64,000 nt of DNA from Plantago major (lineage: Eukaryota; Streptophyta; Magnoliopsida; Lamiales; Plantaginaceae): NCBI GenBank assembly GCA_026545765.1, contig CM048840.1, forward strand, positions 30,446,765 through 30,510,764, in the 5' to 3' direction. The translations under genes were made by a program, and so were the position numbers. This document shows, one piece after another, positions 47,914 to 61,235 of the stretch; position 1 is the stretch's first letter, and the number at the start of each line of letters is the position of its first letter. The notes beneath the pieces were generated by a model that was not told where the DNA came from, did no database searches, and saw only the letters and a list, made by a program, of their open reading frames with translations.

Positions 47914-48461
47914 AGGATGAATCTTAATTGTAATCTGCTTCATACATATATATTCGTTATTTCGTCAAACGTACAGTTAATACGGAATGTGTTATGTGTA
48001 GATGATTATGTTTTGGCTTTTTTGATAATTATTTTTGTAAAAGTCAACTCCAGTTTGATCATTCCGCAAGCATGCAAACTAAAGAGCAAAATTTATACTT
48101 CTGGAGAAGGGGCCAATTATATGAACTCAACTTGCTGATAACATTGTATAGAATACAATAATGACCCTAATTGCATTGATTAGCTGCACGACTTTAATAT
48201 TTGTCATTACTCATTAGGTTAAAGATCAATCCATATGATATAGACAAGTACTATATATGGTTGTCTTGTATCTATCTATCACAATTAAAAAACAAATATG
48301 ACGCACGAATGTAAGCATGGGCGATCATATATATTCTAACCAAACTCTACAACTAACAACAATGATGTAATTTTCCATTATTGTTTGTTTTAAAGGGTCC
48401 AAATGATTTTTTTGAAAAGGAATATCCATTACTGTTATCAAGAGATATTGAGTAAGTTTCT
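47914..48461. other. AT-rich intergenic DNA
   Basis: No gene, paired repeat or RNA recognised. Confidence 0.5.
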
Positions 48462-49193
48462 GAAGAGACGGTATTATAGAAAGACTAAAAAAGATGTACA
48501 AATATTACAGTTATAGCAAAAAATATTACATGTTTTATTAAGAACATCATCATAAAAAATTATATAAAATGTTACTCATAAAACATTACACATATACTTA
48601 AGAATCTCAATCCGTCTCTCAGATCTCGCACTAATGCATGTCTCTTTCAAGACTTTGTGAGAGATATTAATGTAAAGGATTTCATCATACACAAAATCTT
48701 ATGAGAGCTTGTATTTAGATAACTTATCTATAGACCACTATGTTATCAATAAAATCATCAATATTATTAATCAAAACGTTTATGTTGTTAACGAAATAAG
48801 TATTGTTGTAATATGAAAAAACACCAGTGTTGAGAACATAGATGTTTTGATTAATAACATCGATGATTTTCTTGACGATATAGGTTCGTCTCTAGTTAAA
48901 TTATTTAGAGACCGTCTCTCAGTATACTTACTCATTTATCCTTCCAGGATCCTTGCTTTTAGTTGGATCAGTAGTCTCAAAGATGCGTGTATTAGTGAGA
49001 AATATGAGAGACGGATTGATATACTTAAGTATATGTATAATGTTTTGAACAATATTAATAATATTTTATGAGTGAACATTTTATATAATTTTCTATATAT
49101 ATGTATATCACCGATATTTTTAATAAAATCTCTAATATTTTTTGATATAATTGTAATGTTTGTCCGTCTCTTTTAATCTCTTCATAAAAACGT
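48462..49193. repeat. Foldback (inverted-repeat) element
   Basis: The left arm (about 48462-48643) and right arm (about 48981-49193) are inverted copies sharing GAGACGG near both ends, AAAAAATATTA, AATTATATAAAATGTT and TACTTAAG ... CAATCCGTCTCTCA. A spacer of about 340 bp contains further CGTCTCT motifs. It could form a ~200-bp stem with bulges. No ORF or terminal duplication identified. Confidence 0.75.
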
Positions 49194-50055
49194 TTAGAGA
49201 ACAATGGAGTTTCGTTTTGTGATTGTTTATTTAAGGGGCGGTAAGACTCATTATTTTATTTTATTATTATTTTTTTTCTAAATACTTTTAATACATTTTA
49301 TATTTTTTACCGAGTTCGTTATAAGTCTTTTGAACTTGAATTAATTTTACGATCAACTGTATACTAAGCTAAATTCAATTAAACTTCTGAGTCCAAATTC
49401 TAGCCATCTCTACTGGATTTGACTCCACTCGTTAAATATTGGTAGCGAGAAAGTTTAGTAAAAGACATGATTTTCCTATACAATTAGAAATGTCATACTA
49501 GACTAGCATACCAAACAATTATATTAAAGTAATATAGACTTTTCTAATATTTAAGAAAATCAGTCCTTTTTTTCGAGAATTATACTCTCATGCAAGATAT
49601 GTTTGTACCCACCAGAACGAGATGAGATGGGATATATACTGCTTATCTTGTTCGAATCTCTTTCTCTCATGGCCCAATTGACCAACCAACCAACCCCACC
49701 CCACCTCCTTCTTTCAGTTTCACACTTTACTTGTTTCGGACAATAAATTAATAATGTCATCACACTTCTAGTTGAGTGTCAAAACAAATGGTGGTACTGG
49801 TGGTACTAGTAAACCAAGCCAAGCCAAGCCGCCATTAATTTCACTAGCCAGTCTTTGTTTTCATTAATTCTCTCTACTTTGTTACCTTCTCCTGTTACAT
49901 TAATAATCTCATTACTCAATCCTACAATTGTTTAGCTATTCTGCATTTATGTATGCACATTCACTCATTCATTATTGCATTCATTCCTCACCCTTTCCTT
50001 CAAGCAAAGTTGATTCTTTCTTGCTTTTCTGTGAAGCTCCATCTTAAACAGAGCA
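49194..50055. other. Upstream region of the kinase gene
   Basis: AT-rich. From about 49780 it becomes a pyrimidine-rich leader (TTCTCTCTACTTTGTTACC, TCATTCCTCACCCTTTCC) that probably contains the promoter and 5' UTR. No defined motif is claimed. Confidence 0.4.
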
Positions 50056-52287
50056 ATGGGTTTTCCAAGAAACACTTGCATCAACTCCATACAACTCTCA
50101 CACGCACAGGCTAGTATTACCAATCAACAATTGTGTGGAAACGACCATGAAATTGATGAATTTGAGTTAAAGTTCAAGTCTTTACTCTATAAAATGATTT
50201 GGGATTTTGGTTTCGGTTGCTTCGTTCCTCGTCGGCGCTCCGGCGAGCAAAACAAGGCCTGGTTGCTAGCGGAGTCCGGTGGGTCCGGTGCAGGTGAATC
50301 ACACTCGGTGCATTCATCATTCAGGTTCAGTTTGTGCACTCAGGTGGAGCTTGAGTCTATGGCTGTCAATAGTAGTAGTAGTAGTAGTAATACATGCTCT
50401 TCTGCTACTGTTTTGATGGTTAATTTAAATAATGGCTTGTTGACTGATTCTACCAAGTCTAGAGAGATCAAGTGGAGTAGACTTGAGTCTTTGGAGAGAA
50501 GTCTTTCTCCTGTTACACATTCTTTGGTTAGGTTCAGCTACTCTGAAATTCTCTCTGCCACTAGAAATTTTTCAAAAGGTACTTGCTTGCTTTTAGTGTG
50601 TTTCTTGTTAGTTATTGTTGCGTATACTTGTTCTTGTTTTCATTATTAATTGGTGTGCTGTTGGTGCATTGAGTAGGTAGAGTATTGGGGAGAGGTGCAT
50701 TGAGCTGTGTGTTTAGAGGAAGAGTTGGATTTTTAAGGACTGCAGTGGCGATTAAGCGGTTGGATAAGGAGGATAAGGAATCCTCGAAGGCGTTTTGCAG
50801 GGAATTGATGATTGCCAGTTCTTTGAGTCATCCTCACGTTGTTCCGCTTGTGGGATTTTGTATTGATAGTGAGGAGGGCTTTTTTTTGGTCTATAAATAT
50901 GTTTCTGGTGGGAGTTTGGAGCGGTCTTTGCATGGTATTACTTCGTTTTGTTCTTAGATTAGTTAGTAGTGAACAATGTGGGTAATTCTAATGATTTTTT
51001 TGAGTAATCAGATTGTTATATAATTTGCAGATAAGAAGAGGGGAGTGAAAGGTGTTCCTGCACTTCAGTGGTTCGCTAGGTATAAGGTTGCCGTTGGCAT
51101 TGCTGAGGCGATTGAGTATTTACATAATGGGACTGAAAGATGTGTTGTTCATCGAGACATTAAACCCTCTAACATTCTTGTTTCGTCTAAAAGAACGGCG
51201 AAGGTGAGAAATGATTTGTATATTTCTTGGATCTCTTTGTGTAACTTTTGATATGCTTTCTGCAGAGACATACATAGACAACATTAACTTCACTTGTCGG
51301 TCAATGCCAATTTTTTTGTGGTTATATGAGTTTGCAGGTTACTGATGTTGTTAATTGTTCGTACAGTTGTGTGATTTTGGCTTGGCAACATGGACGCCTG
51401 CACCCTCAGTTCCGTTCCTATGCAAAACTGTAAAAGGAACATTTGGGTATGGCGTTAATTTTGACAAGAAGATGGTATTATTATTATTAAAGTACTTCTT
51501 TTTGCTTCATATCAAACTGATATTGATTTTTTGATCTTGCTTGGTGAATCTCATAGGTACTTGGCTCCTGAATATTTCCAACATGGAAAAGTCTCTGATA
51601 AAACCGACATTTATGCTTTTGGAATTGTGCTGTTGGAGCTCATAACTGGGAGGAAACCAATGGAGTCGAAAAGAGGACCAGGAGAAGAAAATTTGGTTTT
51701 GTGGGTATGTATATGCTTTCATATAACCTCCAATCTTGCCCTACTGAGATAGTTGCGATTTTAATTATGCTGTTGATGTGCGCTTGAGCTACTCAGAGTA
51801 GAGATCTAACATTGATATTCTCTGTTTAATATTAAATCATACTATTATTGATGAATGAATAACACTCACAATTATAATTGATCAACTAATATGTTATAGT
51901 AATGCTGAATCTATGTGCTGGGCAGCATCATAATTTTGACCATTTTCCTCAATGTTCCAGGCTAAGCCTCTGTTACAGCAAGGAAGTGAAAAATTGCTGG
52001 ATACACGGTTAAAACTCACCAGTAAGAATACGAGACAAGTTTCCCGTATGATTCAGGCTGCAGCTGCTTGCATAAACAATGAGGAGTCGCGGAGGCCTCA
52101 TATGGGTGAGATCCTCACCATATTAAGAGGAAAAGAATCTCGGAAGAAGGCTATCTTGACTGGTAATAGCCCGGGGACAGATTTTTACCCTCAACTGCAC
52201 AGAACAAAGAGTGAAATGAAGAGTCATTTGGCACTGGCCATGCTTGGAGTTGATTTGGACGATGACGATCACCAGCATTCGCGGTGA
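50056..52287 (+). CDS. Receptor-like cytoplasmic Ser/Thr kinase
   Basis: Exons 50056-50578, 50677-50934, 51031-51203, 51367-51446, 51557-51704 and 51961-52287. All are GT-AG and in phase, giving 502 residues. The kinase domain spans about 173-460. P-loop GRGALSCV is at 179-186 (third Gly replaced by Ser), VAIK lysine K201, catalytic HRDIKPSN at 301-308, DFG 321-323, APE 348-350. The Arg before the catalytic Asp makes it an RD-type kinase. No signal peptide or membrane segment is seen, so it is cytoplasmic. The N-terminus carries [12 protein letters not shown] and a Ser-rich stretch, and the C-terminal tail ends in an acidic [10 protein letters not shown]. An internal Met at codon 47 (50194) is an alternative start. 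No known substrate can be read from the sequence. Confidence 0.92.
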
Positions 52288-53219
52288 CTGCTAAAATAAC
52301 TCTACCTGGCTTTCTCTAAGAGTCGGCTGTATTCGTTCGACTTTGTTGAAACAAAAAAATCATAGGTTTAGGATTAACAAACAATGCCTCGTTGTGAATA
52401 GATAGCTCCGTATTTGCTTTACCAAAGTCCAAAGATGGCACAGATGATCGTCATTTGTACTCGTCTTGTGGATGTGATGTAATTTTCACATAAACTTCAG
52501 TGTACAAATTGGAGACTTGCATCTTTTGGAAATAAAAAATGTTCATTTTGACTTAGATTTAATTTCTGCAACTTTTTGATTATTTAGTAATTTCGATTGA
52601 GAACTATTGCACCAACTGTTGACTCAACATCGATATCAACAGTGTGGTTACAGAGTACAAATCGAGGTTCATATATTCTAAGAAACTCTAGACGATATGT
52701 GAGAGGGTGTCACACCAATTACCTTAGCATTTAAAAGTTCCGGAATGACACTATTCTCATGTTAACCAAAACACTAAGTCAGTCGGTACCTAAAAATTAT
52801 TCTGATACACACACACACAGAGTGAACGTTTGTGTATAACAAACGAGATGTGTGTGGGCTTTTGGGTGATTTCAAAAGTATTCGTGTGCGGACTTCGGTC
52901 CAAAGCAAACGATATCATACAAATGAGATGTGTGTGGGCCATTAGTTGTCGGGTAGTTTATAAAATTCTAAACCAATTAAATTATTCGAAATCATTTCAG
53001 AATTGATCAATTTAAACTCGAACTCGTTTACAACTATATTTAAGTTGAGTTCGAACAAGTCTCAACTCAAGATTATACCTACTATAGCACTTATAAAAAA
53101 ATATTTATTCACGGGTCTCTAGAGAGAACTTCTATAAAAACAATCTATGTTATTAATAAAATTATCAATATTATTACACAATACGTCTATGTTGTTAACC
53201 AAAATTTATATTAAAAACA
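52288..53219. other. 3' flank of the kinase gene
   Basis: 3' UTR, then AT-rich DNA with a short direct repeat (GAGATGTGTGTGGGC at about 52845 and 52925) and a CA microsatellite at 52806-52818. No gene. Confidence 0.5.
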
Positions 53220-55170
53220 GTGCCCGTTTGGTTTGAGGGGTTTTTGGGGGTTTTTTGTCCGAATACCCTCAATAATCCAGTTTGGTTGCTTTTTTGTCGG
53301 CCCGAAAAAATGGATTATTTGGAATAATCCAATTTCTCTAGCCCGCCTTAAGCCCTTAAATTTGTACATGAATAATCCAATTTCAAATACCTTCTATGAG
53401 GAGGTATTTACTTTTGGATTATCTTCTTTTTCGTGAAATGTCTAATTTTATACAAACTTTCCATCAATTACTAAATATGTCATCCCAATCCAAGAACACC
53501 AATCTATTCACATTAATGCACATTTTTTTCCTTCCTAATTTCCACCTTCCATTTCTTCTTTTATATTTTCCTAGTTTTGCACTCTTTCTTTTTCATTTTT
53601 TCCGTTTCCTGATTTCCACCTTCCTTTTTTTTTCATCAAAATTAATTTTATTTGTTTAATAGTATAACCAACTTTTTTATAAGAATGATTAAACAAAACA
53701 ATACTAATTATTAAAAAAATTGGTTAGCGTTGCTTATGAGAATAACGATGATAATTTAGAGTTGTCGGTTCAAGAACGTTTTTTCTTCATCATTTTTTGA
53801 AAAAATATTCTAGCATATTAAATATGTGCAAATTTTGACAGAATATAGGCGGAGTATATATGTGTTTTGAATACAAAATATGCATCGTTAATTACATATA
53901 TGTGAATTTTTTTTTTTACTTTATATATTATAAAAACAACATTTATATAATTAAAAGTTTGAGTTTTTATTTGTGCCCTACCTGACCTAAAATCCTGGCT
54001 CTGTCACTGACTTTGGCGTTTTACATGCTTTACACTTTTATGTTTAAAATGTAGGAAAATTCATGTTTAGATGGGATGATAAACATATGTCGACATATAT
54101 CGATTCCAAAAATAATTATTCTACGCATGAGATGAAAAATATGGGATTATAAATTTCACTCATATGAAATATCGATCTTATAAGGAAACATGTATTTCGT
54201 TAAGATAATTATTACACAGATTATAAACCAAGGTTGTCAATCGCAAATCGCTAGGCCAAAAACGGGATCGCGGTCATGGCAAGGATAGCGAAGGAAAAAA
54301 ACTAAAATTTATAAAAAATATATAGGATGAGTTAAAATTAGTGTAAAGACAAGCAAAGTAAACTAAGAAATAAATAAGTCTCATACATAACATAAGTCAT
54401 AATGTCATAACACAAGCAAGTCTCATACATAACATGATAACACAAAGCAAAGTCATAAACGAAAGTCGAAACACACACAAAAGCAAGCAAATAGTTGGCC
54501 TTTGTTCCTTAAGTGGGGGGTAAAATTGGAACCCCCCAAATGACGCCCTAGATGAATTTAGCAAATCTGACTGCTCGCCGGACGGATCTGAGATCATGGG
54601 CATGCATGACGACGCGCGATAGTAATCATTCTGACAAAGGCATGGCAGACGAATCTTCTCGCGCGATCACGGGATTGACAACATTGTTATAAACAATATC
54701 TATAAACTAAATTTTAATGGTCAAGTCATATAAACTCAAAATCGATGCCAAAGTTATCAACAATGGCAATGTAACTATGGATGTAATAATTTCAAAGATT
54801 TTCGGATAATATTGTATGCGAAATTCATATGATCAAAATTTCAGAATTTTCCGATTAAACACGAGAAGGTGGCAAAAATTTGCTCCCCTAAAATTATGTT
54901 CACATGTAATTTTCACTAAATCAAATTGAAAATCAAACTCGATTTTATACAATAAGTGGGAAAGCGGAAAGCATAGAGGTATATCAGTAATTCCACTTTG
55001 ATTTATCCTACTGAATAATCCAAAATCAATTCAGAACCAAACTGGATTTTATTGAAAATAGCCAAACAAGATTTTTAGGCGAAAACCTCCAAACATAATC
55101 CAATTCCTTAAATGGATCGAATAATCCAGTTTTGCAAAATGAAATACCCTTTTTCAAACCAAACGAACAC
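53220..55170. mobile_element. Foldback-type DNA element of about 1.95 kb
   Basis: Left end GTGCCCGTTTGGTTTGAGGG and, in reverse complement, right end GTGTTCGTTTGGTTTGAAAA form inverted termini. Extended inverted similarity (AATAATCCAGTTTTG / CCAAACTGGATTTTATT) lies further in. No transposase ORF. A target duplication was not identified, so superfamily is open. It contains a later hAT-type insertion at 54229-54686. It lies just upstream of the DAP3 gene. Confidence 0.6.
54229..54686. mobile_element. Non-autonomous hAT-type element
   Basis: Inverted ends CAAGGTTGTCAATCGC / GGGATTGACAACATTG (reverse complement CAATGTTGTCAATCCC). A perfect 8-bp duplication TTATAAAC flanks it at 54221-54228 and 54687-54694, the size typical of hAT insertions. 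458 bp. The right part is GC-rich compared with surroundings (GACGACGCGCGATAG, CTCGCGCGATCACGG). No transposase. Confidence 0.85.
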
Positions 55171-55295
55171 AATGTCAATTAGGAGTTTGATATTTTGATG
55201 TTCCACAATCCACAGCATCAGGCCTGGGTTCGGCTTGTTAATAAAAAAAGAAGCTTGAAAAACCCAAAACCCCTTACAGAAGAGGAAGAGAGGAA

Positions 55296-58200
55296 ATGGT
55301 GATCCGGTCACTACTCCGAGCTAGCGCCGCCGCAAAATCAGCCAATCAATGGAGGATGTCACAGGGCTTATTCTTCTCCACGAAATCAACAGCTACTAAA
55401 CCTAAACCCAAATCCAAGTTCGACAAAAATAGGCCCAAAGATGAAATTCCGGCCGTACCGGCGGCAATATTATCCTCCATAGAAGAGTCCGAACTCCGGC
55501 GCCGCCAGCTGGCCGAGGACGCAAAGAATCCCTCTCTTAATGTTGGCCCCAATGGTCGCCCTCTCTTCACCTCCTCTCCTTCTCTCTCTTCTCTCACTCA
55601 ACCAGATGTTAACACTTACTTCGACTTCAGGTAATCTTCACGCTTATGGATTCCTTTTTTGTTTTATTTTTATAATACCGGGGAATTATATCTTAATTGT
55701 ATCTGTGAATCCTACGAAATTTGTGTTAAATTAATCGAGCAATGTAGAGTTGTGTACTTCACCAAACTCAAGATGCATTGGTAGCATTTGATTTGAGAAT
55801 GCTATTGGCATTTTGAAAATGTTACATTTTCACCTAATGATTGTGGGTACTGAGAAAAATTATAGAGGTCGCACTGGTAAGAATCTAAGAAAGAGTCGAA
55901 TTTTAACAAAGGGAAGATAGTGACAAGTGTATTATGCAATCGACTGGTGGGTTGGCGATGGCAAACCAGAATAATCGGAATGGATGGAGAGCCATGATTT
56001 TATAATGTAAGTTGACTATTATGGTACATACTCGTGCTTCTCGATCTCTGAAGACTCTTGGGAATGGAAGGAGGATCATGGCCAACAATGCATTATCTGT
56101 ACAAGAGAGTATTCTAACTTTTGGCTGATGAGCAATATTAGAGAATCTGCTCTACCAAATATATCTCACTGGTTTAGTTTTTGGAAGTAAGCTCACGCGT
56201 ACCATGATCCTCTCGAACTAAGACTTGATGCTAACTACTATGAAATGAACATTGATGGAAGGGTGCCTGGTGCATGTAAAAGTGAAGCTTTTGTTGCTCA
56301 TACTCTATTATTAATAATATTATTATCAAATAATGTATATGGATGTCAAGCAGCAATTTGTGCATTGCGAACTCTGTTTGATTGGGTTTTATTTGATTAT
56401 TTATTTATTTTTAGCATGGAGGAGTTAAAGCAAGTGTTGCCAGAGGGCTTGCCAATCGGAATGGTGAAGGAATTTGAAGAATCACAAAGGAGTGCCTTGC
56501 TGGTACGTCAGAGTTTTATTGAACTTCGTGACAATTTCAGACGAGTTGTAGATCCTTCACCGGTGACAAAGTCTAAAGGTTTGTCCTAACACCTCTGGTT
56601 TATCTTGTTCTCAATAAATTAAGCCACACTATCTGGGAACCTGTAATGAATAGTTATATTAGGAATTTGTAGCTTTTTGTTACGTAGAGCTTTTGATGCA
56701 CATTTATATTTTAGAATAATTCATGAGAATGTTGTGTACTGTTTTTTAGATACTTGCAATGCTGCGAATGGATTCTGATAGAGACTTAAGTGAACACTCT
56801 GATTTGCTGTACTGACCTTCAACCTAATATAAATTTATGCGCTTAGTTAATTATTAACCTCCTTGGTTTAAGAAAGAGTAACAACTAATATATGAGTCAG
56901 TAATTATTTATTGTTTGCTCAGAAAAAGTGTACTCCAGAACTGATGTTGGAAAAAATGAGTGATTGCCTGTTGAATCTATACTGTTTTTCAAGTCTAAAT
57001 TTCATCTGTTGTATTGAATCTCAGATCTGAAAGTTCGAAAGAAAATTGTGTTGGATGGTCTTGTAAGCTGCGGGAAGAGCATTACTCTTGCAATGCTTGT
57101 ACATTGGGCTCGGAAGGAAGGCTGGCTTGTCTTTTATGTCCCTAGAGGTCGGGACTGGACACACTGTGGCTCCTTGTACAAAAATCGTGATACTGGTCTA
57201 TTTGATACCCCTGCCCATGCAACAAACATTTTAAAGGCAAGCATTTATTGTTTTCTTTATAACAGCGATCAACATTTTGCCGCAATCCAATGAAGCAATT
57301 ATGTACCCATTTCTGTTGCGTTATGTAATCTAATCAATTGTCACCAGTCTACCAGATAACTTGGTTCTGTTATGCTACCACTCGTGATGCTAATCATGAA
57401 GAAGTATCCAAATGGATAAGTAGCTTTTGTTTTGATGAAATTGCTATTGAAATTCAAAATTTGAGGTTGTTAATTTGTGACTGAAATAATTTATTTAAGA
57501 TGAAAAGCTTGCATATCTGATTAGTGAGTATTTAGCTACTGCAGTTCTCGGTCTTTATATATCTTTTATTTGCTGCAGCTGCAAGTCAACAGTTCCATGT
57601 GATTCCGATAGCCATTTTTGGTAACCTGACTTTCTCGTTATTACTTCAGGATTTCTTAAAGTACAACAGGCCACTTTTGCAAGGTTTAAAGTGCACCATG
57701 CATGACCCCGTTCCACTGGGATATGGTGCTGGTGTTGGTTTGCCAAAGGGCAGTGACAAAATACAAATATCTGAAGATACATCTCTTTGTCAGCTCATTG
57801 AAGCTGGAATTAATAACACACATGCTGGTGTGGGAGTGGTAGTTCGATTGAGGGAGGAACTATCAAAAGTCACAAGCGTGCCTGTGCTTTATGCAATTGA
57901 TCAAGTGGGGTTTCTATAACTTTTAATGCCGTTTCTGAAGTGGTGCTGCCTTTTGGTATTGGATTGGTATTCATCGTGCTTATATGTTCTGTTGTTTCTT
58001 GAACAGTACAACAGTTGGTTTACACTCACGGAATTTGAGGAGCCAGTCACATTTTTGTCTTCCAGACCTATTCATGCGAAAGAACTAGCAACTGTAAGTC
58101 GAAAAATACCCAGTTATTCTCCCGTTGTGCATCATTGATTAGTTTGTCAGTAGACTCTCGTTTTCCACTAGAGTTTTTGGTTGAGGATTAATTCTTTGGG

Positions 58201-60819
58201 ATTTGTGACAAATTTTAATCTGATAACATGTATGCTTTGCCTGGGGTTCCTGATTCAATATCAGACTATGGTAGGTTAAACACTTCTAATGCCAATGAAT
58301 TAGACCTTGGTTTTCGTTGTTTATGTAAAATTTACTTAGAAGGACAATGAATTAGAGTATTAGATTTTGGTTTTCATATACATTTAGTTATAGATTAGTT
58401 CTCTGAAATTTGTGTAAAATGTTAATCTGATAGATCCTTCCGGCGATATTAGAATAATTGTGCGTATTATATTATTTACCTGGCATTTGGCATGATGTTA
58501 GATTGTCAACATTCTTTCGTAGGTCAATGCGTTTAGGTCAATGATGCACGATCAAATGATGGTGGGTGCATTTTCTCAATCCACAGCAGTAGGGAAATTG
58601 CGTTTAGAATTGCCAGATGTTCCTGTTAATGCTCGAGTCAATCTCCCTAGGTACAATTTGGAGGAAGGTGCTACTGTTTGCCACTACTATCTCAGGTTTG
58701 CTTCTTTCATTTTCTACTCTGCCAAGTGTGATAATAAGTATCTTAGCATACAAGATTCAAATACTCATGTACCTGTTTGTTCATGTGTGTTTACACCTCA
58801 ATGAACATATTCTGTGGATGCATGCATGCCTAATGATTTTACTAGGAATTTAGGGAAAAAATGCACTGTGCTATGCCCATTGATGGTTGTAATGTTTGCT
58901 GGAGGTTAGTGTTGTAGCCAAAAGGTCTTGATATATATATGGGTGAACTACAAACTAGTGTCATCCCCAACTATTTACTACTAATAAGTGCTATATACTT
59001 TCTTTCTTACAAACTAGTGTCTATCTGTATGAGTTTCCTATAGCACCCTCAGCTAATTATGGTATTTGTAAATTTACCCCAAAAATAAACAAGCATCAAA
59101 TCAATTAAATTCCTAAAACCCCGCCCATTAATTCAACTATATTCTCTCAAATCCTTCTTTCTCCGGTGCCACCAAGCATCACTCGATGCTTGCAAAGGGT
59201 AGTAACATGTTATCATGTTTGAACCTTGAAAATCTGGTGGTTTCAGATGATGCTTGCAAGCTTTATTGATTCTTGTATGGTGCTTGGAGTTTGATATGAT
59301 GATTTTGGTATTAGATGACACTTGTGGTTTTGAAATGGTGCTTGTACTGCTGACTATGATGCCTATGACATTCGAATGACATTGAAGATCAAAATTTACG
59401 TTACCAAAATTATGTGTTGCTTGATTGGTTTTTGGTAGACTTTTGGTTTCCAAACTAGAGTGGTTTGATTAGCAATGTAATAAAGGGGCAAGAATGATAA
59501 TACTTGGTTTCAAAGTTTTTATGATGAACAAAATCACTAATCTATAAAAGGAATCTCACTAATTTGTCAGAAGTATTTTATGTACCACTATTGTGTAAGA
59601 AGTTTTTGAAACTAATATCTAATTATTCCTACATATATTTATATAGAGTGACAATAACCGAGCTTTATGCATCAGTACGGTTCCCTTTGTTTTACATCTT
59701 CAAATTGCTTTCTTCTGGTTGGTTGGAAGACCAAACCCAATGAATAAATAGTTTTCAAGTCACTTTCAACTTCACTGAGTGGGTTGTGAATTAGACCTCC
59801 TTTTCTGACCCAGCCAGTCTCATGTTCAAAGTCTGGGCAGTTGTAGTGTCATGTGTATTGCGAGCAAAATGTACAGCCCCATCCCAACATACAGATACCT
59901 TATCATTGTGAGTGTTTTCTTCTCCTGTTTCTGCACTTGACAAATTTCAATACCTGTCCCTGCGCATGGAAGAAGATACTCAAGCAAACCTGTCCCTGTT
60001 TCCACACCCAAAATCTGATTTTCTAACTAAGATCTTGTACTGTTGGCTGTGGATCATATTTTTTGTTTCTTCTTTACCTTTTCATTGGCAATCAGTGAAA
60101 CAAGTGGCACATCAAAAAGGTTCTTAATGGATTCTCCTGCTGTCCTGCACTCTTACATGTATCACTGCTCCTGAATGATGCACAATACGCACTTCAGGAG
60201 TTATTTGTTAGTCTGTAACATGTTTACATGCATATATGCACCCAATCACGTGTATGCATGCATTTTTATGTGTATTTTAACCTTTAACTTGCTGGGTGAT
60301 AATTGGGTTTTTATATGCTTATTTCTTCTTATTTCTGTCACTTTGTTGCAACTTCTTTTCTCTGTTGAGACCGTTTACTAATTTATGGCTGGGAATAATG
60401 ATCATCATACAGAGTAAATATTCTGTATATTCTCTCTATTTTGATGACGATACCAGCTCATTTATGAAATACTATAAAAATGGGAATTAGAGTTTGGACG
60501 GGATACTGTAGTTAGGCCAGGCCACTCTACTTAAGAAGCTGCCGTCTTTTTGTGGAAGTTCACAGCATTGGTCTGCACATGATTAAGCCCGAAAGTAGAA
60601 TCACAGGCTCTAGTGTAATTATGGATGAGTACAATGTCTGTTGCCTGTTGGATGTGTTTTCCTAATGTTTTAGCAATCTTTGTGATGATATATCATTCGT
60701 ATGGCAGGCAAAGAATGATACAACGGGACGCTTTCACAGATGAAAACTGGAAGAAGATATTCTTCCTGTCCAATGGAAATGGAACAGAGATAAGATACCT
60801 GGCTCCGTTCATGAGGTGA
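55296..60819 (+). CDS. Mitochondrial small-subunit ribosomal protein S29 (DAP3 family)
   Basis: Exons 55296-55630, 56415-56578, 57025-57236, 57650-57904, 58007-58093, 58523-58695 and 60708-60819. Phases agree, giving 445 residues. Intron 3 is GC-AG (AAG at 57234-57236 followed by GCAAGC); the others are GT-AG. The N-terminus MVIRSLLRASAAAKSANQW looks like a mitochondrial presequence. A Walker A motif GLVSCGKS is at 178-185, as in DAP3 GTP-binding P-loop proteins. MEELKQVLPEGLPIGM, FYVPRGRDWTHCG and VPVLYAIDQYNSWFT are family-typical. It should be a structural, nucleotide-binding part of the mitoribosome. The last intron is about 2 kb, includes repeat-like sequence (58930-59690), and splits AGG so that R follows L in YYLRQRMIQRDAF. 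Confidence 0.93.
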
Positions 60820-61235
60820 TGAGGCAAGACCTTGATGCATTATTCACCTGGATTATCACGAAAGATGGAGGTAGTTTCTCTCGCATAATGATAAAAGTAC
60901 TAGAATGTGATTCGAGGTTTTGATAATTTTCTTTCACATTTTACACAGGATCAATTGATGTCGGTTCAATGTACACTATTTTATAATAATGCGAATAGAT
61001 AGTTGGAAAATTCACTGTCTCTCTTCATGCATGAACTGTGAAACTGTTACCATTTTTCTTTTTTCACATATCTTGTATGCCATTACACTAGTCATACGAG
61101 TATAGGGAAATGATACTACAAGACAGATGAGTTATTATAACGGCAGAGGAAAATGTATTAATTTATTGTTTTTGCGACATTTTTATTACAGCTGTGGTAT
61201 ATCATTTCCCATTAGTATACATTTCTAAACTGTCT
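60820..61235. other. Convergent intergenic space
   Basis: 3' ends of the DAP3 gene (plus) and PMEI-like gene (minus). No additional feature seen. Confidence 0.5.

Noticed and set aside
56080..56420. Reading frame in DAP3 intron 1
   Set aside because: No domain match, lies between well-supported splice sites, and has no plausible splice link of its own.
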